Positions 43,269 to 53,007 of a stretch of DNA of 64,000 nt are shown one piece after another (the first letter of the stretch is position 1; the number at the start of each line of letters is the position of its first letter). The translations under genes were made by a program, and so were the position numbers. Origin of the DNA: Eubacterium sp. (lineage in GTDB: Bacteria > Bacillota > Clostridia > Lachnospirales > Lachnospiraceae); the NCBI GenBank assembly GCA_022794015.1, contig JAAWDZ010000017.1:56471-120470 (forward strand), given 5' to 3'. Below the pieces are notes generated by a model, which worked only from the letters and a program-made list of their open reading frames with translations, made no database searches and had not been told where the DNA came from.

Positions 43269-46200
43269 TTATACATTTTTCTGCGCTGTAGAAAGCATCA
43301 GCTTAATACGGTTTAACTGATTTACTTCACTTGCACCCGGATCGTAGTCGATGGCTACGATATTGGCAAGCGGATACTGTTTGCGGAGCTTTTTGATGAC
43401 ACCTTTTCCGACAACGTGATTGGGCAGACAGCCAAACGGCTGTGTGCATACGATATTGTGGGTGCCGGTATGTATCAGTTCAAGCATTTCTCCGGTCAAA
43501 AACCAGCCTTCTCCGGTCTGGTTGCCCAGTGAAACAATATCTTTTGCATAGGCGGCCAAATCGGAAATTTTAGCCGGAGGCGTAAAACGGCTGCTTTGCT
43601 CGAAGGCTTCCCTGGCAGCGCCTCTGAGCCATTCAAAGAAACCGATTCCCAGGTTTGCATTCCGGGCGGCCCGTTTTGCTTTTCCAAGGTGTTCTACCTG
43701 GAAATTCTGGTTATAAAACGTATAAAGCAGAAAATCAGTCAAGTCCGGTACGACGGCTTCCGCGCCTTCCGCTTCTAAGAGATCTACCAGATAATTGTTG
43801 GCGGCGGGCAGAAATTTTACAAGAATTTCACCGACAATACCAACACGCGGTTTTTTGACATCTGTAAGCGGCAGGGTATCGAAATCGTTTATGATCTCCC
43901 TGCACATTCTTTTGTAGGTATGATGAGAGAGTACCTTATTTTGTGAAACGAAGGCGATCACCTTTTGTTTCCACTTTGCATGCAGCGCATTTGCGGAGCC
44001 TTTAACCTTTTCATACGGCCTGGTGCGATAAAGGCAGCGCATGAAAATATCGCCGAATATGAGGGAATAAAGTCCGCGCTGGATCACCGGAAATGAAAGT
44101 TTAAAGCCGGGATTTTTCTCAAGTCCGCTTAAATTAATAGAAATAACCGGAACATCCGTATAACCTGCTTTTTCTAAGGCCCGGCGGATAAAGCCGATAT
44201 AATTGGAAGCACGGCAGCCGCCGCCTGTCTGCGAAATCAGTATGGCAGTCCGCTCCATGTCATATTTCCCGGAAAGCACGGCGTTCATAATCTGTCCAAC
44301 GACAATCAGAGAGGGGTAACAGGCATCATTGTTGACAAATTTTAAACCGGTGTCTACCGCTGTCCGGTCGTCGCTGTCAAGCACTTTCATTTGATATCCG
44401 GCGGCACAAAAGGCCGCTTCTAATAGTTCAAAATGGATAGGCGACATCTGCGGACAGAGTATGGTGTGGGTCTTGCGCATTTCTTTTGTAAATACGACGC
44501 GGTTGTAACTGGAAGGTACAACTTCTCTGCAGCTACTGCATTGCTTTTTCTCGCGTACGCGGATTGCAGCCAGCAGAGAACGTATGCGGATGCGCGCAGC
44601 GCCTAAGTTATTGACCTCATCAATCTTTAGACAGGTATAAATTTTGCCGGATTTGATCAGTATATCGCTGACGCAGTCAGTTGTAACGGCATCTAAGCCG
44701 CAGCCAAAGGAATTCAGCTGGATCAAATCCAGATTTTCCTGTGTCTTGACATAATGGGCAGCTGCATAAAGCCTGGAATGATACATCCACTGATCCATAA
44801 CAATTAAAGGCCGTTCCGGCTGTTTTAAGTGAGAGATAGAATCCTCTGTCAAAACGGCCAGGCCATACGAATTGATTAGTTCCGGTATCCCATGGTTGAT
44901 TTCCGGATCTACATGATAGGGACGCCCGGCAAGGACAATACCGCGTTTTTTTGTCTGTTTTAAATAATCTAAAACCTCTTCTCCTTTGTGTCGGATATCT
45001 TCTCTGGTACGGGAAAGCTCATCCCATCCGCTTTTTACGGCAGCACGAATTTCTGCTTCCGGTATCCCAAACTCACGCGTAAATGTTTTTACCAGTTCCT
45101 GTTCCAGTGCATTGTAGTTGCCAAAGGTCATAAACGGGGTTAAAAACCGCATCTGGCCGGAGGTAATGGCATCTACGTTGTTCTTGATATTCTCCGCGTA
45201 GGAGGTGACAATCGGGCAGTTAAAGTGGTTATTGGCATCTGGAAATTCGTTTCTTTCGTAGGGAATTCCCGGATAAAAAATGAAATCTGCATTTTTGGCA
45301 ATCAGCCAGGAAATATGGCCATGTGCCAGTTTGGCCGGATAACATTCCGATTCACTTGGGATAGAGTCAATGCCCAGTTCGTATATTTTGCGCGAAGACT
45401 GCGGAGAGAGCAGCACGCGAAATTTTAAGGCTTTAAAAAAGACCGCCCAAAACGGATAATTTTCATACATATTTAACATGCGCGGCAGGCCAACCGTGCC
45501 GCGGGAAGCTTCCTCTTTGGAAAGCGGAGGGTAAGCAAAAATACGTTTATTCTTGTAGGCGAAGAGATTCGGGATGTCCTCTTTTTTCTTCTCTTCTCCA
45601 AGTCCGCGTTCACAGCGATTTCCAGTGATATATTGTCTGTTTCCGGAAAAGTGGTTTACCGTCAGAAGACAGTGGTTGGTGCAGTGCGGACAACGCCTTA
45701 ATTCCGTATCAAATGTCAGAGCACAGATTTCATCCATGGAAAGCATGGTCGTATGCGGGTTTTCTTCGTAACGTTCCCTGGCAATCAGGGCTGCCCCGAA
45801 AGCTCCCATAATACCTGCAATATCCGGCCGTACGACCTTGCAGCCGGAAATCTGTTCAAAGCTTCTGAGTACGGCGTCATTATAAAACGTACCGCCCTGT
45901 ACAACGATATTTTGGCCTAAATCGGAAGCATCTGACAGCTTGATGACTTTAAACAGCGCGTTTTTGATCACGGAATAGGCAAGCCCGGCGGAAATATCTG
46001 CAACCGAAGCGCCTTCTTTCTGCGCCTGCTTGACTTTGGAATTCATAAAAACGGTACAGCGTGTACCAAGATCAATCGGATGTTTGGCAAACAGCGCTTC
46101 CCTGGCAAAATCCTGTACGGAATAATTTAAGGATTTGGCAAACGTTTCGATAAAAGAGCCGCACCCCGAAGAGCAGGCTTCGTTAAGCTGCACGCTGTCT

Positions 46201-47513
46201 ACCGTTTGGTTTTTAATTTTAATACATTTCATATCCTGACCGCCGATGTCTAAAATACAGTCCACGGCCGGATTAAAAAACGCAGCGGCATAGTAATGGG
46301 CAACTGTTTCTACTTCACCCTCCTCCAGTAAAAGGGCGGCTTTTAAAAGGGCTTCTCCGTAACCGGTGGAACAGGAGTACACGATATGCGCCTCTTTTGG
46401 AAGCAGTGAGTAGATTTCTTTGATAGCGCCAAGCGCCGTAGTCAGAGGGCTTCCGTTGTTGTTGCTGTAAAAAGAATACAAAAGGGAACCGTCTTCGCCG
46501 ATTAAAGCAACTTTGGTCGTCGTAGAACCGGCATCAATTCCAAGATAACAGTTCCCCTGATAAGAAGCCAGATCTGCAGTTTTTACATGATGGCCCATAT
46601 GTCTTTCCTGAAACTGACGGTAAGCAGCTTCATCTGAAAACAGAGGATTCAGCCTTGCAACTTCAAATTCCATATGAATGTCGGATGACAGCTTTTGCCG
46701 CAGCTTCCCAAGAGTAGTAACACTGTCTTCTTTGTAATTCAACGCGGATCCAATAGCGGCAAACAGATGCGAATGTTCCAGTTCAATGGCGTGTTCGTCA
46801 TCTAACTTTAATGTGCGGATGAAAGCCTTCTTTAGCTCCGGAAGAAAATGCAGCGGTCCGCCCAAAAAGGCTACATGGCCGCGTATTGGCTTTCCACAGG
46901 CCAGGCCGCTGATAGTCTGATTGACAACAGCCTGAAAAATAGAGGCTGAGAGATCTTCTCTGGTAGCACCTTCGTTGATGAGCGGCTGGATATCTGTTTT
47001 GGCAAAAACGCCGCAGCGTGCGGCAATTGGATAAATCTCCTGATATCCTTTGGCGTATTCGTTTAAGCCCTGGGCATCCGTCTGAATCAGGGAGGCCATC
47101 TGGTCGATAAAAGATCCTGTCCCTCCGGCGCAGATGCCGTTCATGCGCTGCTCTACATTTCCGTTTTCAAAATAGATGATTTTGGCGTCCTCGCCGCCCA
47201 GCTCAATTGCAACGTCCGTCTGCGGCGTCATGTCCGAAAGAGCGGAAGCGACAGCCACGACCTCCTGTACAAAAGGTACTTCAAGGTGTTTCGCAAGTGT
47301 CAGTCCGCCAGAACCTGTAATTACGGCGGACAGCTCCCTGTCGCCTAATGCATCGTAAGCTTCATCCACAAGCCCGGCTAAGGTTTCACGGATATTGGCA
47401 AAATGGCGTTTATAATCGGAGAAGACCAGACGGTTTTCTCCGTCTAAAACGGCTATTTTGACCGTTGTAGAACCAATGTCAATACCCAGCTTATTTAAAT
47501 ATTGATTTTCCAT
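43269..47513 (-). CDS. 2-hydroxyacyl-CoA dehydratase activase/dehydratase-like fusion (BadF/BcrAD ATPases, DUF2229, HgdB-like)
   Basis: The 1414-residue protein joins two ASKHA-type activase ATPase domains ([13 protein letters not shown] at about 9 and [13 protein letters not shown] at about 323), each with its cluster cysteines ([11 protein letters not shown] with [18 protein letters not shown] with GTRCTVF), a DUF2229 region from about 680 to 900 ([15 protein letters not shown]), and a C-terminal HgdB-like region with [15 protein letters not shown] and [12 protein letters not shown]. In amino acid fermentation such activases drive electrons into 2-hydroxyacyl-CoA dehydratases; this stand-alone fusion has no assigned substrate. 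AGGTGAT precedes the ATG by 5 bases. No dehydratase subunits are nearby. Confidence 0.88.
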   Translation of the reverse strand: MENQYLNKLGIDIGSTTVKIAVLDGENRLVFSDYKRHFANIRETLAGLVDEAYDALGDRELSAVITGSGGLTLAKHLEVPFVQEVVAVASALSDMTPQTDVAIELGGEDAKIIYFENGNVEQRMNGICAGGTGSFIDQMASLIQTDAQGLNEYAKGYQEIYPIAARCGVFAKTDIQPLINEGATREDLSASIFQAVVNQTISGLACGKPIRGHVAFLGGPLHFLPELKKAFIRTLKLDDEHAIELEHSHLFAAIGSALNYKEDSVTTLGKLRQKLSSDIHMEFEVARLNPLFSDEAAYRQFQERHMGHHVKTADLASYQGNCYLGIDAGSTTTKVALIGEDGSLLYSFYSNNNGSPLTTALGAIKEIYSLLPKEAHIVYSCSTGYGEALLKAALLLEEGEVETVAHYYAAAFFNPAVDCILDIGGQDMKCIKIKNQTVDSVQLNEACSSGCGSFIETFAKSLNYSVQDFAREALFAKHPIDLGTRCTVFMNSKVKQAQKEGASVADISAGLAYSVIKNALFKVIKLSDASDLGQNIVVQGGTFYNDAVLRSFEQISGCKVVRPDIAGIMGAFGAALIARERYEENPHTTMLSMDEICALTFDTELRRCPHCTNHCLLTVNHFSGNRQYITGNRCERGLGEEKKKEDIPNLFAYKNKRIFAYPPLSKEEASRGTVGLPRMLNMYENYPFWAVFFKALKFRVLLSPQSSRKIYELGIDSIPSESECYPAKLAHGHISWLIAKNADFIFYPGIPYERNEFPDANNHFNCPIVTSYAENIKNNVDAITSGQMRFLTPFMTFGNYNALEQELVKTFTREFGIPEAEIRAAVKSGWDELSRTREDIRHKGEEVLDYLKQTKKRGIVLAGRPYHVDPEINHGIPELINSYGLAVLTEDSISHLKQPERPLIVMDQWMYHSRLYAAAHYVKTQENLDLIQLNSFGCGLDAVTTDCVSDILIKSGKIYTCLKIDEVNNLGAARIRIRSLLAAIRVREKKQCSSCREVVPSSYNRVVFTKEMRKTHTILCPQMSPIHFELLEAAFCAAGYQMKVLDSDDRTAVDTGLKFVNNDACYPSLIVVGQIMNAVLSGKYDMERTAILISQTGGGCRASNYIGFIRRALEKAGYTDVPVISINLSGLEKNPGFKLSFPVIQRGLYSLIFGDIFMRCLYRTRPYEKVKGSANALHAKWKQKVIAFVSQNKVLSHHTYKRMCREIINDFDTLPLTDVKKPRVGIVGEILVKFLPAANNYLVDLLEAEGAEAVVPDLTDFLLYTFYNQNFQVEHLGKAKRAARNANLGIGFFEWLRGAAREAFEQSSRFTPPAKISDLAAYAKDIVSLGNQTGEGWFLTGEMLELIHTGTHNIVCTQPFGCLPNHVVGKGVIKKLRKQYPLANIVAIDYDPGASEVNQLNRIKLMLSTAQKNV

Positions 47514-47566
47514 AATATCACCTGTTATTACTTATTAAATGTAACTCTTTTTTACAAACAAACTGT

Positions 47567-47595
47567 ATTATACGACAGGATACAACAAAAAACAA
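47567..47595 (-). promoter_or_regulatory. Sigma-A promoter for the activase fusion
   Basis: On the minus strand TTGTTT (47595-47590) and TATAAT (47572-47567) with a 17-base spacer; leader about 47 bases. Confidence 0.75.
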
Positions 47596-47698
47596 ATAAA
47601 TTTTTTAGAAAATAAGTGCTAAAATCCCTTAACAGGAAACCGTAACCAGAAATCAGGTACAGAATATAATAAATTAAGTATGTTATATGGAGTTTATG

Positions 47699-47872
47699 AT
47701 GGAATGTAGAGGAATTATTCATGTAGTCCGGGAGGGAGATACGCTTTATACATTAAGCCAAAAGTATCATGTACCGCTTTTGCAGGTGATGTATGCGAAT
47801 CCATTTGTAGATATTTATAATTTGCAGGTCGGAGATGAAATTTGCGTGCCAGTTTCATTGCGGGAAAGATAA
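47699..47872 (+). CDS. Small LysM-domain protein
   Basis: The 57-residue product is almost wholly a single LysM domain: HVVREGDTLYTLSQKYHV, a middle helix with ANPFVDIYNL, and QVGDEICVPV. LysM binds peptidoglycan or chitin-like glycans. There is no signal peptide, so it may act inside the mother cell on the spore or be exported by other means. I prefer ATG 47699 because GGAG at 47689-47692 has a 6-base spacing; ATGs at 47687 and 47696 are too close or upstream of it. A TATAAT at 47665-47670 lacks a matching -35. Confidence 0.75.
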   Translation: MECRGIIHVVREGDTLYTLSQKYHVPLLQVMYANPFVDIYNLQVGDEICVPVSLRER

Positions 47873-47983
47873 AAAGCGGAAATACCGGACATTTTAGCCT
47901 GGAATTCTGAAAAATTTGTATTTTACAACGATAAACAAGTATAGTAAATAACCTGTTCTTAACGTTGGCAAAAAGAGATATCC

Positions 47984-48028
47984 AAAGCAGAGAATTCATC
48001 ACTCAATCAGTGGATAATTCTCTGCTTT
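47984..48028. terminator. Perfect 13-bp inverted repeat, possible terminator
   Basis: AAAGCAGAGAATT (47984-47996) pairs exactly with AATTCTCTGCTTT (48016-48028), loop 19. It lies 112 bases after the LysM gene. The T content at the 3' edge is modest (GCTTTATCTGTT). Confidence 0.55.
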
Positions 48029-48082
48029 ATCTGTTAATTTACCATAGTCTGATGTTTATACAGACAAGTCGTCTTTATGTCA

Positions 48083-48201
48083 CAGCCAGTATCACTTTAG
48101 TTTTCATGAATGGCTGGACGGCGGAATCCGCCCCTTTGCCGTATGGCAAACTTTAAATGGGCGGATTCCGTAACAGTGAAGCCGGAAGGCCAAACTGTTA
48201 C
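48083..48201 (+). ncRNA. Candidate structured RNA or nested-hairpin element
   Basis: Three consecutive stems fit together. P1: CAGCCA 48083-48088 with TGGCTG 48111-48116. P2: CGGAATCCGCCC 48122-48133 with GGGCGGATTCCG 48159-48170, perfect over 12 bp, enclosing TTTGCC 48135-48140 with GGCAAA 48145-48150. P3: GTAACAGT 48170-48177 with ACTGTTAC 48194-48201, perfect over 8 bp, enclosing GCC/GGC around GGAA. P2 and P3 abut. It lies upstream of the promoter at 48231, so it is not the leader of the rhomboid-like gene unless another promoter exists. No known riboswitch core was recognised. Confidence 0.45.
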
Positions 48202-48230
48202 ATCAAGTAAAAAAACATCCCGCCCCCTGA

Positions 48231-48259
48231 TTGACAAAATACTGGGAAAAAATTATAAT
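48231..48259 (+). promoter_or_regulatory. Consensus sigma-A promoter for the rhomboid-like gene
   Basis: Perfect TTGACA (48231-48236) and TATAAT (48254-48259) with a 17-base spacer. Confidence 0.9.
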
Positions 48260-48292
48260 GCTTTTAAATATAATAATAAAGGCGGATAAATT

Positions 48293-49147
48293 ATGAATCA
48301 TTTCTTGAATAAGCTGGAACGCAAACTGGGCCGCTATGCGGTACCGAACCTGATCACTTACCTGCTGGGAGGATATGCGGTTGGATTTGTGCTTATGTAT
48401 GCGGTGCCGGAAGCGCTTGCGCTATTAACTTTAGAGCCGTATTATATTTTGCATGGACAAGTCTGGAGACTTGTGACATGGCTGCTTGTGCCGCCGGATT
48501 CCGGGCTTTTGTTTACAGTAATTATGATGCTGCTCTATTATCAGTTGGGGACGTCCCTGGAGCAGACGTGGGGTACATTCCGATTCAATGTATATATTTT
48601 TGGCGGAGTTATTTTTACTGTAATTGGGGCATTTATCCTGTACGGCGTGTTCTATGCAATGCATGGCGTACTGCTGTTGGATATGGGCGGATTTTTTACG
48701 ACCAATTATATTAATATGGGGATTTTCCTTGCATTTGCCGTGTGTTTTCCGGAAATGCAGGTATATTTATACTTTATCATTCCGATAAAGATGAAATGGA
48801 TGGCGGCTGTTTATGGTATTTGGGTTGTGTTTAGCCTGATCCAGACGAACTGGGCGGGACGCGTGGCAATTGTTATGTCGCTTCTGAACTTTTTGCTGTT
48901 TTACCTTGCTACGAGGGATTACCGCAGGATTTCTCCACGGGAGATTCACAGAAGGCAGGCATTTAAGAGCCAGGTGCGCAGTGCCAGGCAAAATCACGCA
49001 GGCCCCACCAAGCATAAATGCGCTATATGCGGACGTACAGAACTTGACGATCCGAGTTTGGAATTCCGTTTCTGTTCCAAATGCGAAGGGAATTATGAGT
49101 ACTGTCAGGAGCATTTGTTTACGCACCAGCATATTCGCAGGAGTTAA
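48293..49147 (+). CDS. Rhomboid-fold-like membrane protein with C-terminal zinc ribbon
   Basis: The 284-residue protein has about six membrane segments in residues 15-205, arranged as in rhomboid/Derlin proteins (WRLVTWLLVPPDSG after the first segment, YYQLGTSLEQTWGTFRFN as the amphipathic loop). The protease motifs GxSG and the late His are not visible: the expected serine region reads YINMGIFLAFAV and the last segment has no AH pair, so it is probably inactive. The soluble tail holds a zinc-binding set C-x2-C-x14-C-x2-C-x6-C-x2-H. The ribosome site AAAGGCGGA lies before the ATG under a perfect promoter. A glycosyltransferase gene follows after 14 bases. Confidence 0.65.
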   Translation: MNHFLNKLERKLGRYAVPNLITYLLGGYAVGFVLMYAVPEALALLTLEPYYILHGQVWRLVTWLLVPPDSGLLFTVIMMLLYYQLGTSLEQTWGTFRFNVYIFGGVIFTVIGAFILYGVFYAMHGVLLLDMGGFFTTNYINMGIFLAFAVCFPEMQVYLYFIIPIKMKWMAAVYGIWVVFSLIQTNWAGRVAIVMSLLNFLLFYLATRDYRRISPREIHRRQAFKSQVRSARQNHAGPTKHKCAICGRTELDDPSLEFRFCSKCEGNYEYCQEHLFTHQHIRRS

Positions 49148-49161
49148 AAGGAAATTGGATT

Positions 49162-50355
49162 ATGGGAGATACCATTTTATTATTTGAATCCAGGGATTTA
49201 TGCTACGAGTCCAATCAGTATTTTATGGAGTGTATGGCAGAAGCTTTTGAGAAGCAGGGTTTTCCAGTGCAAATATGTGACCTTTCTGCAGGAATGGAAG
49301 AAAAACTGGAGGGAATTTTGGAAAAAAGAGAGCAGTTTCTTGCTGCGATTGATTTCAATTCTCTCCTTCCAAGGCTTGAAATAGAGGATGGGATACCGTA
49401 TATAACGGCTCTTGGCGTGCCGTTTTTCAATTATCTGGTGGATCATCCGCTCTACCATCACACAGGGATTAAGAGGAGTTTTCCGGGATATTCGGTGATC
49501 TGCATTGATATTTGCCATAAACGATATATCGAAGAATATTATCCGCATATCGAACGGGTTTTTTATCTGCCGCTTGGTGCGATGAAGGCAGATATGGAAA
49601 GAAGTTCGGGTCAGAAGCGACTGGAGCTTCTTTTTTTGGGCACATATGAATCGGAACAGACGCTGTATCTGGAGATTGCCGACTATCCGAAGCAGCACAG
49701 GCAGGAACTTCTGGCATTGATTGAGATGATGGATGCTGATCCGGAACTGACGCAGGAGGCGGCGCTGGCACGCTATCTTTTGGATCAGGGGAAGGAAGTA
49801 AGCCGGGAAGTGTTTGCTCAAAAGATGAATGAGGATTATCTGGCGGATAAATATCTGCGGAATTTAAAACGGCGTGAAGCAGTGCTTGCGGCGGCAGCGG
49901 CCGGTGTTCCGTTTACAATTATGGGGCATGGATGGGAGCAGTTTGGAGACATTTGGGGAAAACATGTTACAGTACGGACTGGCATCGGATTTGCAGCGGC
50001 CGTTCAGATGATGGCAAATGCCCGGATGCTTTTAAACGTAACGCCGGGATTTCACGGCGGACTGCACGACAGGGTGTATTCGGCCATGATCAATCAGGCT
50101 GTCTGTTTTACAGAGGACGGGCGTTTTACAAGGGAACAGCTTGCGGACGGAGTAGATGCGGTTTTGTATGACAGTAAGGATATGGGTGCTTTGACGGAAA
50201 AAATCAGAAACCTGTATGAGCATCCGGGGCGGTTGGAGCGAATTGCAAAAAGTGCGTATCAGAAAGCAGATCGTCGTGATACATGGATGAAACGAGTGGA
50301 AATGCTTACAGCAGGATTTTTTTCACCTAATCTTGCCGGAGATCGCATTATCTGA
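49162..50355 (+). CDS. CgeB/YkvP-like glycosyltransferase
   Basis: The 397-residue protein shows an N-terminal DUF3880-like Rossmann half (FESRDLCYESNQYF at the start, then PFFNYLVDHPLYHH) and a C-terminal GT-B half with LNVTPGFHGGLHDRVYSAMI, the signature of the Glyco_trans_1_2 group that includes the spore-coat protein CgeB of Bacillus. No membrane segment. It probably transfers a sugar to a protein or surface glycan; acceptor unknown. AGGAAAT precedes the ATG. Co-transcribed with the rhomboid-like gene. The promoter of the next gene overlaps its 3' end. Confidence 0.78.
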   Translation: MGDTILLFESRDLCYESNQYFMECMAEAFEKQGFPVQICDLSAGMEEKLEGILEKREQFLAAIDFNSLLPRLEIEDGIPYITALGVPFFNYLVDHPLYHHTGIKRSFPGYSVICIDICHKRYIEEYYPHIERVFYLPLGAMKADMERSSGQKRLELLFLGTYESEQTLYLEIADYPKQHRQELLALIEMMDADPELTQEAALARYLLDQGKEVSREVFAQKMNEDYLADKYLRNLKRREAVLAAAAAGVPFTIMGHGWEQFGDIWGKHVTVRTGIGFAAAVQMMANARMLLNVTPGFHGGLHDRVYSAMINQAVCFTEDGRFTREQLADGVDAVLYDSKDMGALTEKIRNLYEHPGRLERIAKSAYQKADRRDTWMKRVEMLTAGFFSPNLAGDRII

Positions 50356-50361
50356 TATAAT
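50333..50361 (+). promoter_or_regulatory. Sigma-A promoter for hybrid kinase 2
   Basis: TTGCCG (50333-50338) and TATAAT (50356-50361), spacer 17, with the -35 inside the glycosyltransferase coding end. Confidence 0.75.
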
Positions 50362-50402
50362 CTACAAGGGTAACTCCTGTTTGTGTTTGGAAGGATATAA
50401 AT

Positions 50403-52988
50403 ATGAAAGATAAAATTGAAAAAACAAAGCTGCCTCGCACTCTGGTTTACAGTCTGATTGGAGTGTTTGCCCTTATTCTTTGTATGTATGTTTTTGTTGC
50501 TTTTTATGTCAACAATAGAAGTACGCAGACTATCGAAGAAGTTGGCAAAATCTATATGGAAAGTATGAGCGAGCAGTTTTCACTGCATTATGAAGTTACA
50601 ATAGATACGCGCCTTTCGCAGGCAAGAGCGCTGGTAAGTACCATTTTGCCGGACAGTGCGGAGCATGATGAACTGTGTGATGAGCTGGAATACAATGCCA
50701 GGGCCAGAGGATTTGAATATCTCGCTCTGTATTCTCCCAGTGGAGAATTTGAAATGATTTACGGAGATATGCTCAGTGTCGACGATCCAAATCCGTTTCA
50801 CGGCAGTATGGAAAACGGTGAGAGCAAGGTGGCAATTGGAACAGATGCCAAAGAGGAGAAGGTCATTTTGCTGGGAGTTCCATGTTCCTACCATATGGCG
50901 GACGGTACGCTTAGCTCTGCGATTGTGGCCGGATTTGCGGTTGATTATATGAGTAGCATTCTGTTTTTGGATCCGGACGCCACCAATTTGTTTTCTTCTT
51001 ATATTATCCGCAGGAATGGCAGTTATGTCATTTATGGAGATGATTTGTTTAAAAACAGTTTTTTCGACCGACTTGCTTCCATGGCAACGTCCCAGAACCA
51101 GATACAGATTGATCAATGTGTGAAAGATATGTCAGAAGCTATGCAAAAGGATGAGGACTATTCTGTGATTTTAAATCTCGGCGGCGGATCTCGGTGCCAG
51201 GTTTACTGTACAAGGCTGGCGTATTCGGAATGGTATCTGGTGCTGGTGCTGCCGTTTGATTCGTTAGATGGTATTGTTTCTGAAATGGGACGCGAGTGGA
51301 TGTTTGTGATGTATGGGGCCTGCGCTGTTTCTTTGCTTGCGCTTATTATTCTGTTCATGCAGTATATCCGGAGTGCTAACAAGCAGATGTATGCGCTTGA
51401 AGCCGCCAAAAGGGAGGCGGAGCACGCCAACAATGCCAAAAGTGAATTTCTTTCCAATATGAGTCATGATATTCGTACGCCGATGAATGCGATTGTGGGT
51501 ATGACGACGATTGCTACGGTTAATATCGACAGCAAAGAACAGGTACAAAACTGTCTGCGTAAAATTGCTTTGTCCAGTAAGCATTTGCTTGGTTTGATCA
51601 ATGATGTACTGGATATGTCCAAAATTGAAAGCGGCAAGATGACGCTGAATATGGATCAGGTTTCTCTTCGGGAAGTCATGGATAGTATGGTCAATATTAT
51701 ACAACCGCAGATCAAATCCAAACATCAGCAGTTTCATATATCTATTTATGACATTACCACGGAAGATGTGTGCTGTGACAGTGTGCGGCTGAATCAGATT
51801 CTGCTCAATATTCTGGGCAATGCAATTAAATTTACGCCAGAGGGCGGTTCAATTCAGGTTTCTTTGTACGAAGAGCCATGCCCGAAGGGAGAAACATATG
51901 TACGGACACATCTGGTTGTAAAAGATACTGGCATCGGTATGTCAGAAGAGTACCGGAAGAAGATTTTTGATTCTTTCAGCCGCGAGGATACTGCACGTGT
52001 GCAAAAGACAGAAGGAACCGGACTTGGCATGGCCATTACCAAATATATTGTAGACGCCATGGGCGGAACGATTGAAGTGGAAAGCGAGCTCGGCAAGGGC
52101 AGCGAATTCCATGTGACACTGGATTTGGCAAAAGCAGAGAAGCTGGAGATTGATATGGTGCTGCCTGAGTGGCATATGTTAGTCGTGGATGATGACGAGC
52201 TGCTCTGTAAAAGTGTGATCGATTCTCTGTCCGATATGGGATTAAAACCGGACTGGTGTCTGGATGCGGAAACTGCCCTAAAAAAGGTAGAAGAGCGTCA
52301 CAGCCGTCATGAGGATTACCAGATTATTCTTCTGGACTGGAAGCTTCCGGGTATGGACGGCATTACGGCGGCCAGAGAAATCCGCCACTATTACGGTGAC
52401 GATATCCCGATCCTTCTGATTTCCGCTTATGACTGGAGCGAAATTGAGGACAGTGCAAAGGAAGCGGGAGTGTCAGGGTTTATTTCAAAGCCTTTGTTTA
52501 AATCGACGCTGTTTTACGGGCTTTCTCCGTTTATTGACGCCTGCGGTGAAGGAGCTGAAAAAGAGCATACAACAGGAAAGGAAGGAATGGATTTTAACGG
52601 CATGCATATTCTGCTGGCGGAGGATAACGACCTGAACTGGGAAATTGCAAATGAACTCTTAAGCAGTCTGGGTATGGAACTAGACTGGGCGGAGAATGGA
52701 CAGATTTGTGCGGAAAAATTTGTACAGTCTCCGGTGGGCTATTATGATGCGATACTGATGGATCTTCGGATGCCGGTGATGAACGGTTATCAGGCAACAC
52801 AGGCTATACGCGCTACGGACCGCGCCGATAAGGATCTGCCGATTATTGCCATGACTGCGGACGCTTTTGCAGAGGATATTCAAAAGTGCCTGGACTGCGG
52901 TATGAATGCCCATGTGGCAAAACCAATCGACGTGCGTGATATAGCTCATCATTTAGAGCGTTTTTTAAACAAAAATACAGAAAGCTAA
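50403..52988 (+). CDS. Hybrid sensor histidine kinase 2 (HisKA-HATPase-REC-REC)
   Basis: The 861-residue paralogue of the kinase at 31643, with the same plan: membrane segment about 13-36, extracytoplasmic sensor of about 260 residues, second segment about 298-320, HisKA with His355, HATPase ([25 protein letters not shown]) and two receivers with Asp645 and Asp787. Here the first receiver keeps the Ser ([10 protein letters not shown]) and Lys, so both receivers look functional. No Hpt or DNA-binding domain. GGAAGGAT precedes the ATG. No solute-binding gene accompanies it; glnS follows after 19 bases. Confidence 0.93.
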   Translation: MKDKIEKTKLPRTLVYSLIGVFALILCMYVFVAFYVNNRSTQTIEEVGKIYMESMSEQFSLHYEVTIDTRLSQARALVSTILPDSAEHDELCDELEYNARARGFEYLALYSPSGEFEMIYGDMLSVDDPNPFHGSMENGESKVAIGTDAKEEKVILLGVPCSYHMADGTLSSAIVAGFAVDYMSSILFLDPDATNLFSSYIIRRNGSYVIYGDDLFKNSFFDRLASMATSQNQIQIDQCVKDMSEAMQKDEDYSVILNLGGGSRCQVYCTRLAYSEWYLVLVLPFDSLDGIVSEMGREWMFVMYGACAVSLLALIILFMQYIRSANKQMYALEAAKREAEHANNAKSEFLSNMSHDIRTPMNAIVGMTTIATVNIDSKEQVQNCLRKIALSSKHLLGLINDVLDMSKIESGKMTLNMDQVSLREVMDSMVNIIQPQIKSKHQQFHISIYDITTEDVCCDSVRLNQILLNILGNAIKFTPEGGSIQVSLYEEPCPKGETYVRTHLVVKDTGIGMSEEYRKKIFDSFSREDTARVQKTEGTGLGMAITKYIVDAMGGTIEVESELGKGSEFHVTLDLAKAEKLEIDMVLPEWHMLVVDDDELLCKSVIDSLSDMGLKPDWCLDAETALKKVEERHSRHEDYQIILLDWKLPGMDGITAAREIRHYYGDDIPILLISAYDWSEIEDSAKEAGVSGFISKPLFKSTLFYGLSPFIDACGEGAEKEHTTGKEGMDFNGMHILLAEDNDLNWEIANELLSSLGMELDWAENGQICAEKFVQSPVGYYDAILMDLRMPVMNGYQATQAIRATDRADKDLPIIAMTADAFAEDIQKCLDCGMNAHVAKPIDVRDIAHHLERFLNKNTES

Positions 52989-53007
52989 ACAGAAAGAGGA
53001 GAAGAAC

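Larger units (their letters stand above)
47873..48292. other. 420-base non-coding region with several hairpins
   Basis: No gene is supported. It holds a perfect 13-bp inverted repeat (47984-48028), a compact cluster of nested hairpins (48083-48201) and a consensus promoter for the next gene (48231-48259). Each is listed separately. Confidence 0.6.

Noticed and set aside
48083..48201. Cobalamin or other known riboswitch
   Set aside because: The conserved B12-box and similar cores are absent, and the element lies upstream of the gene's promoter.
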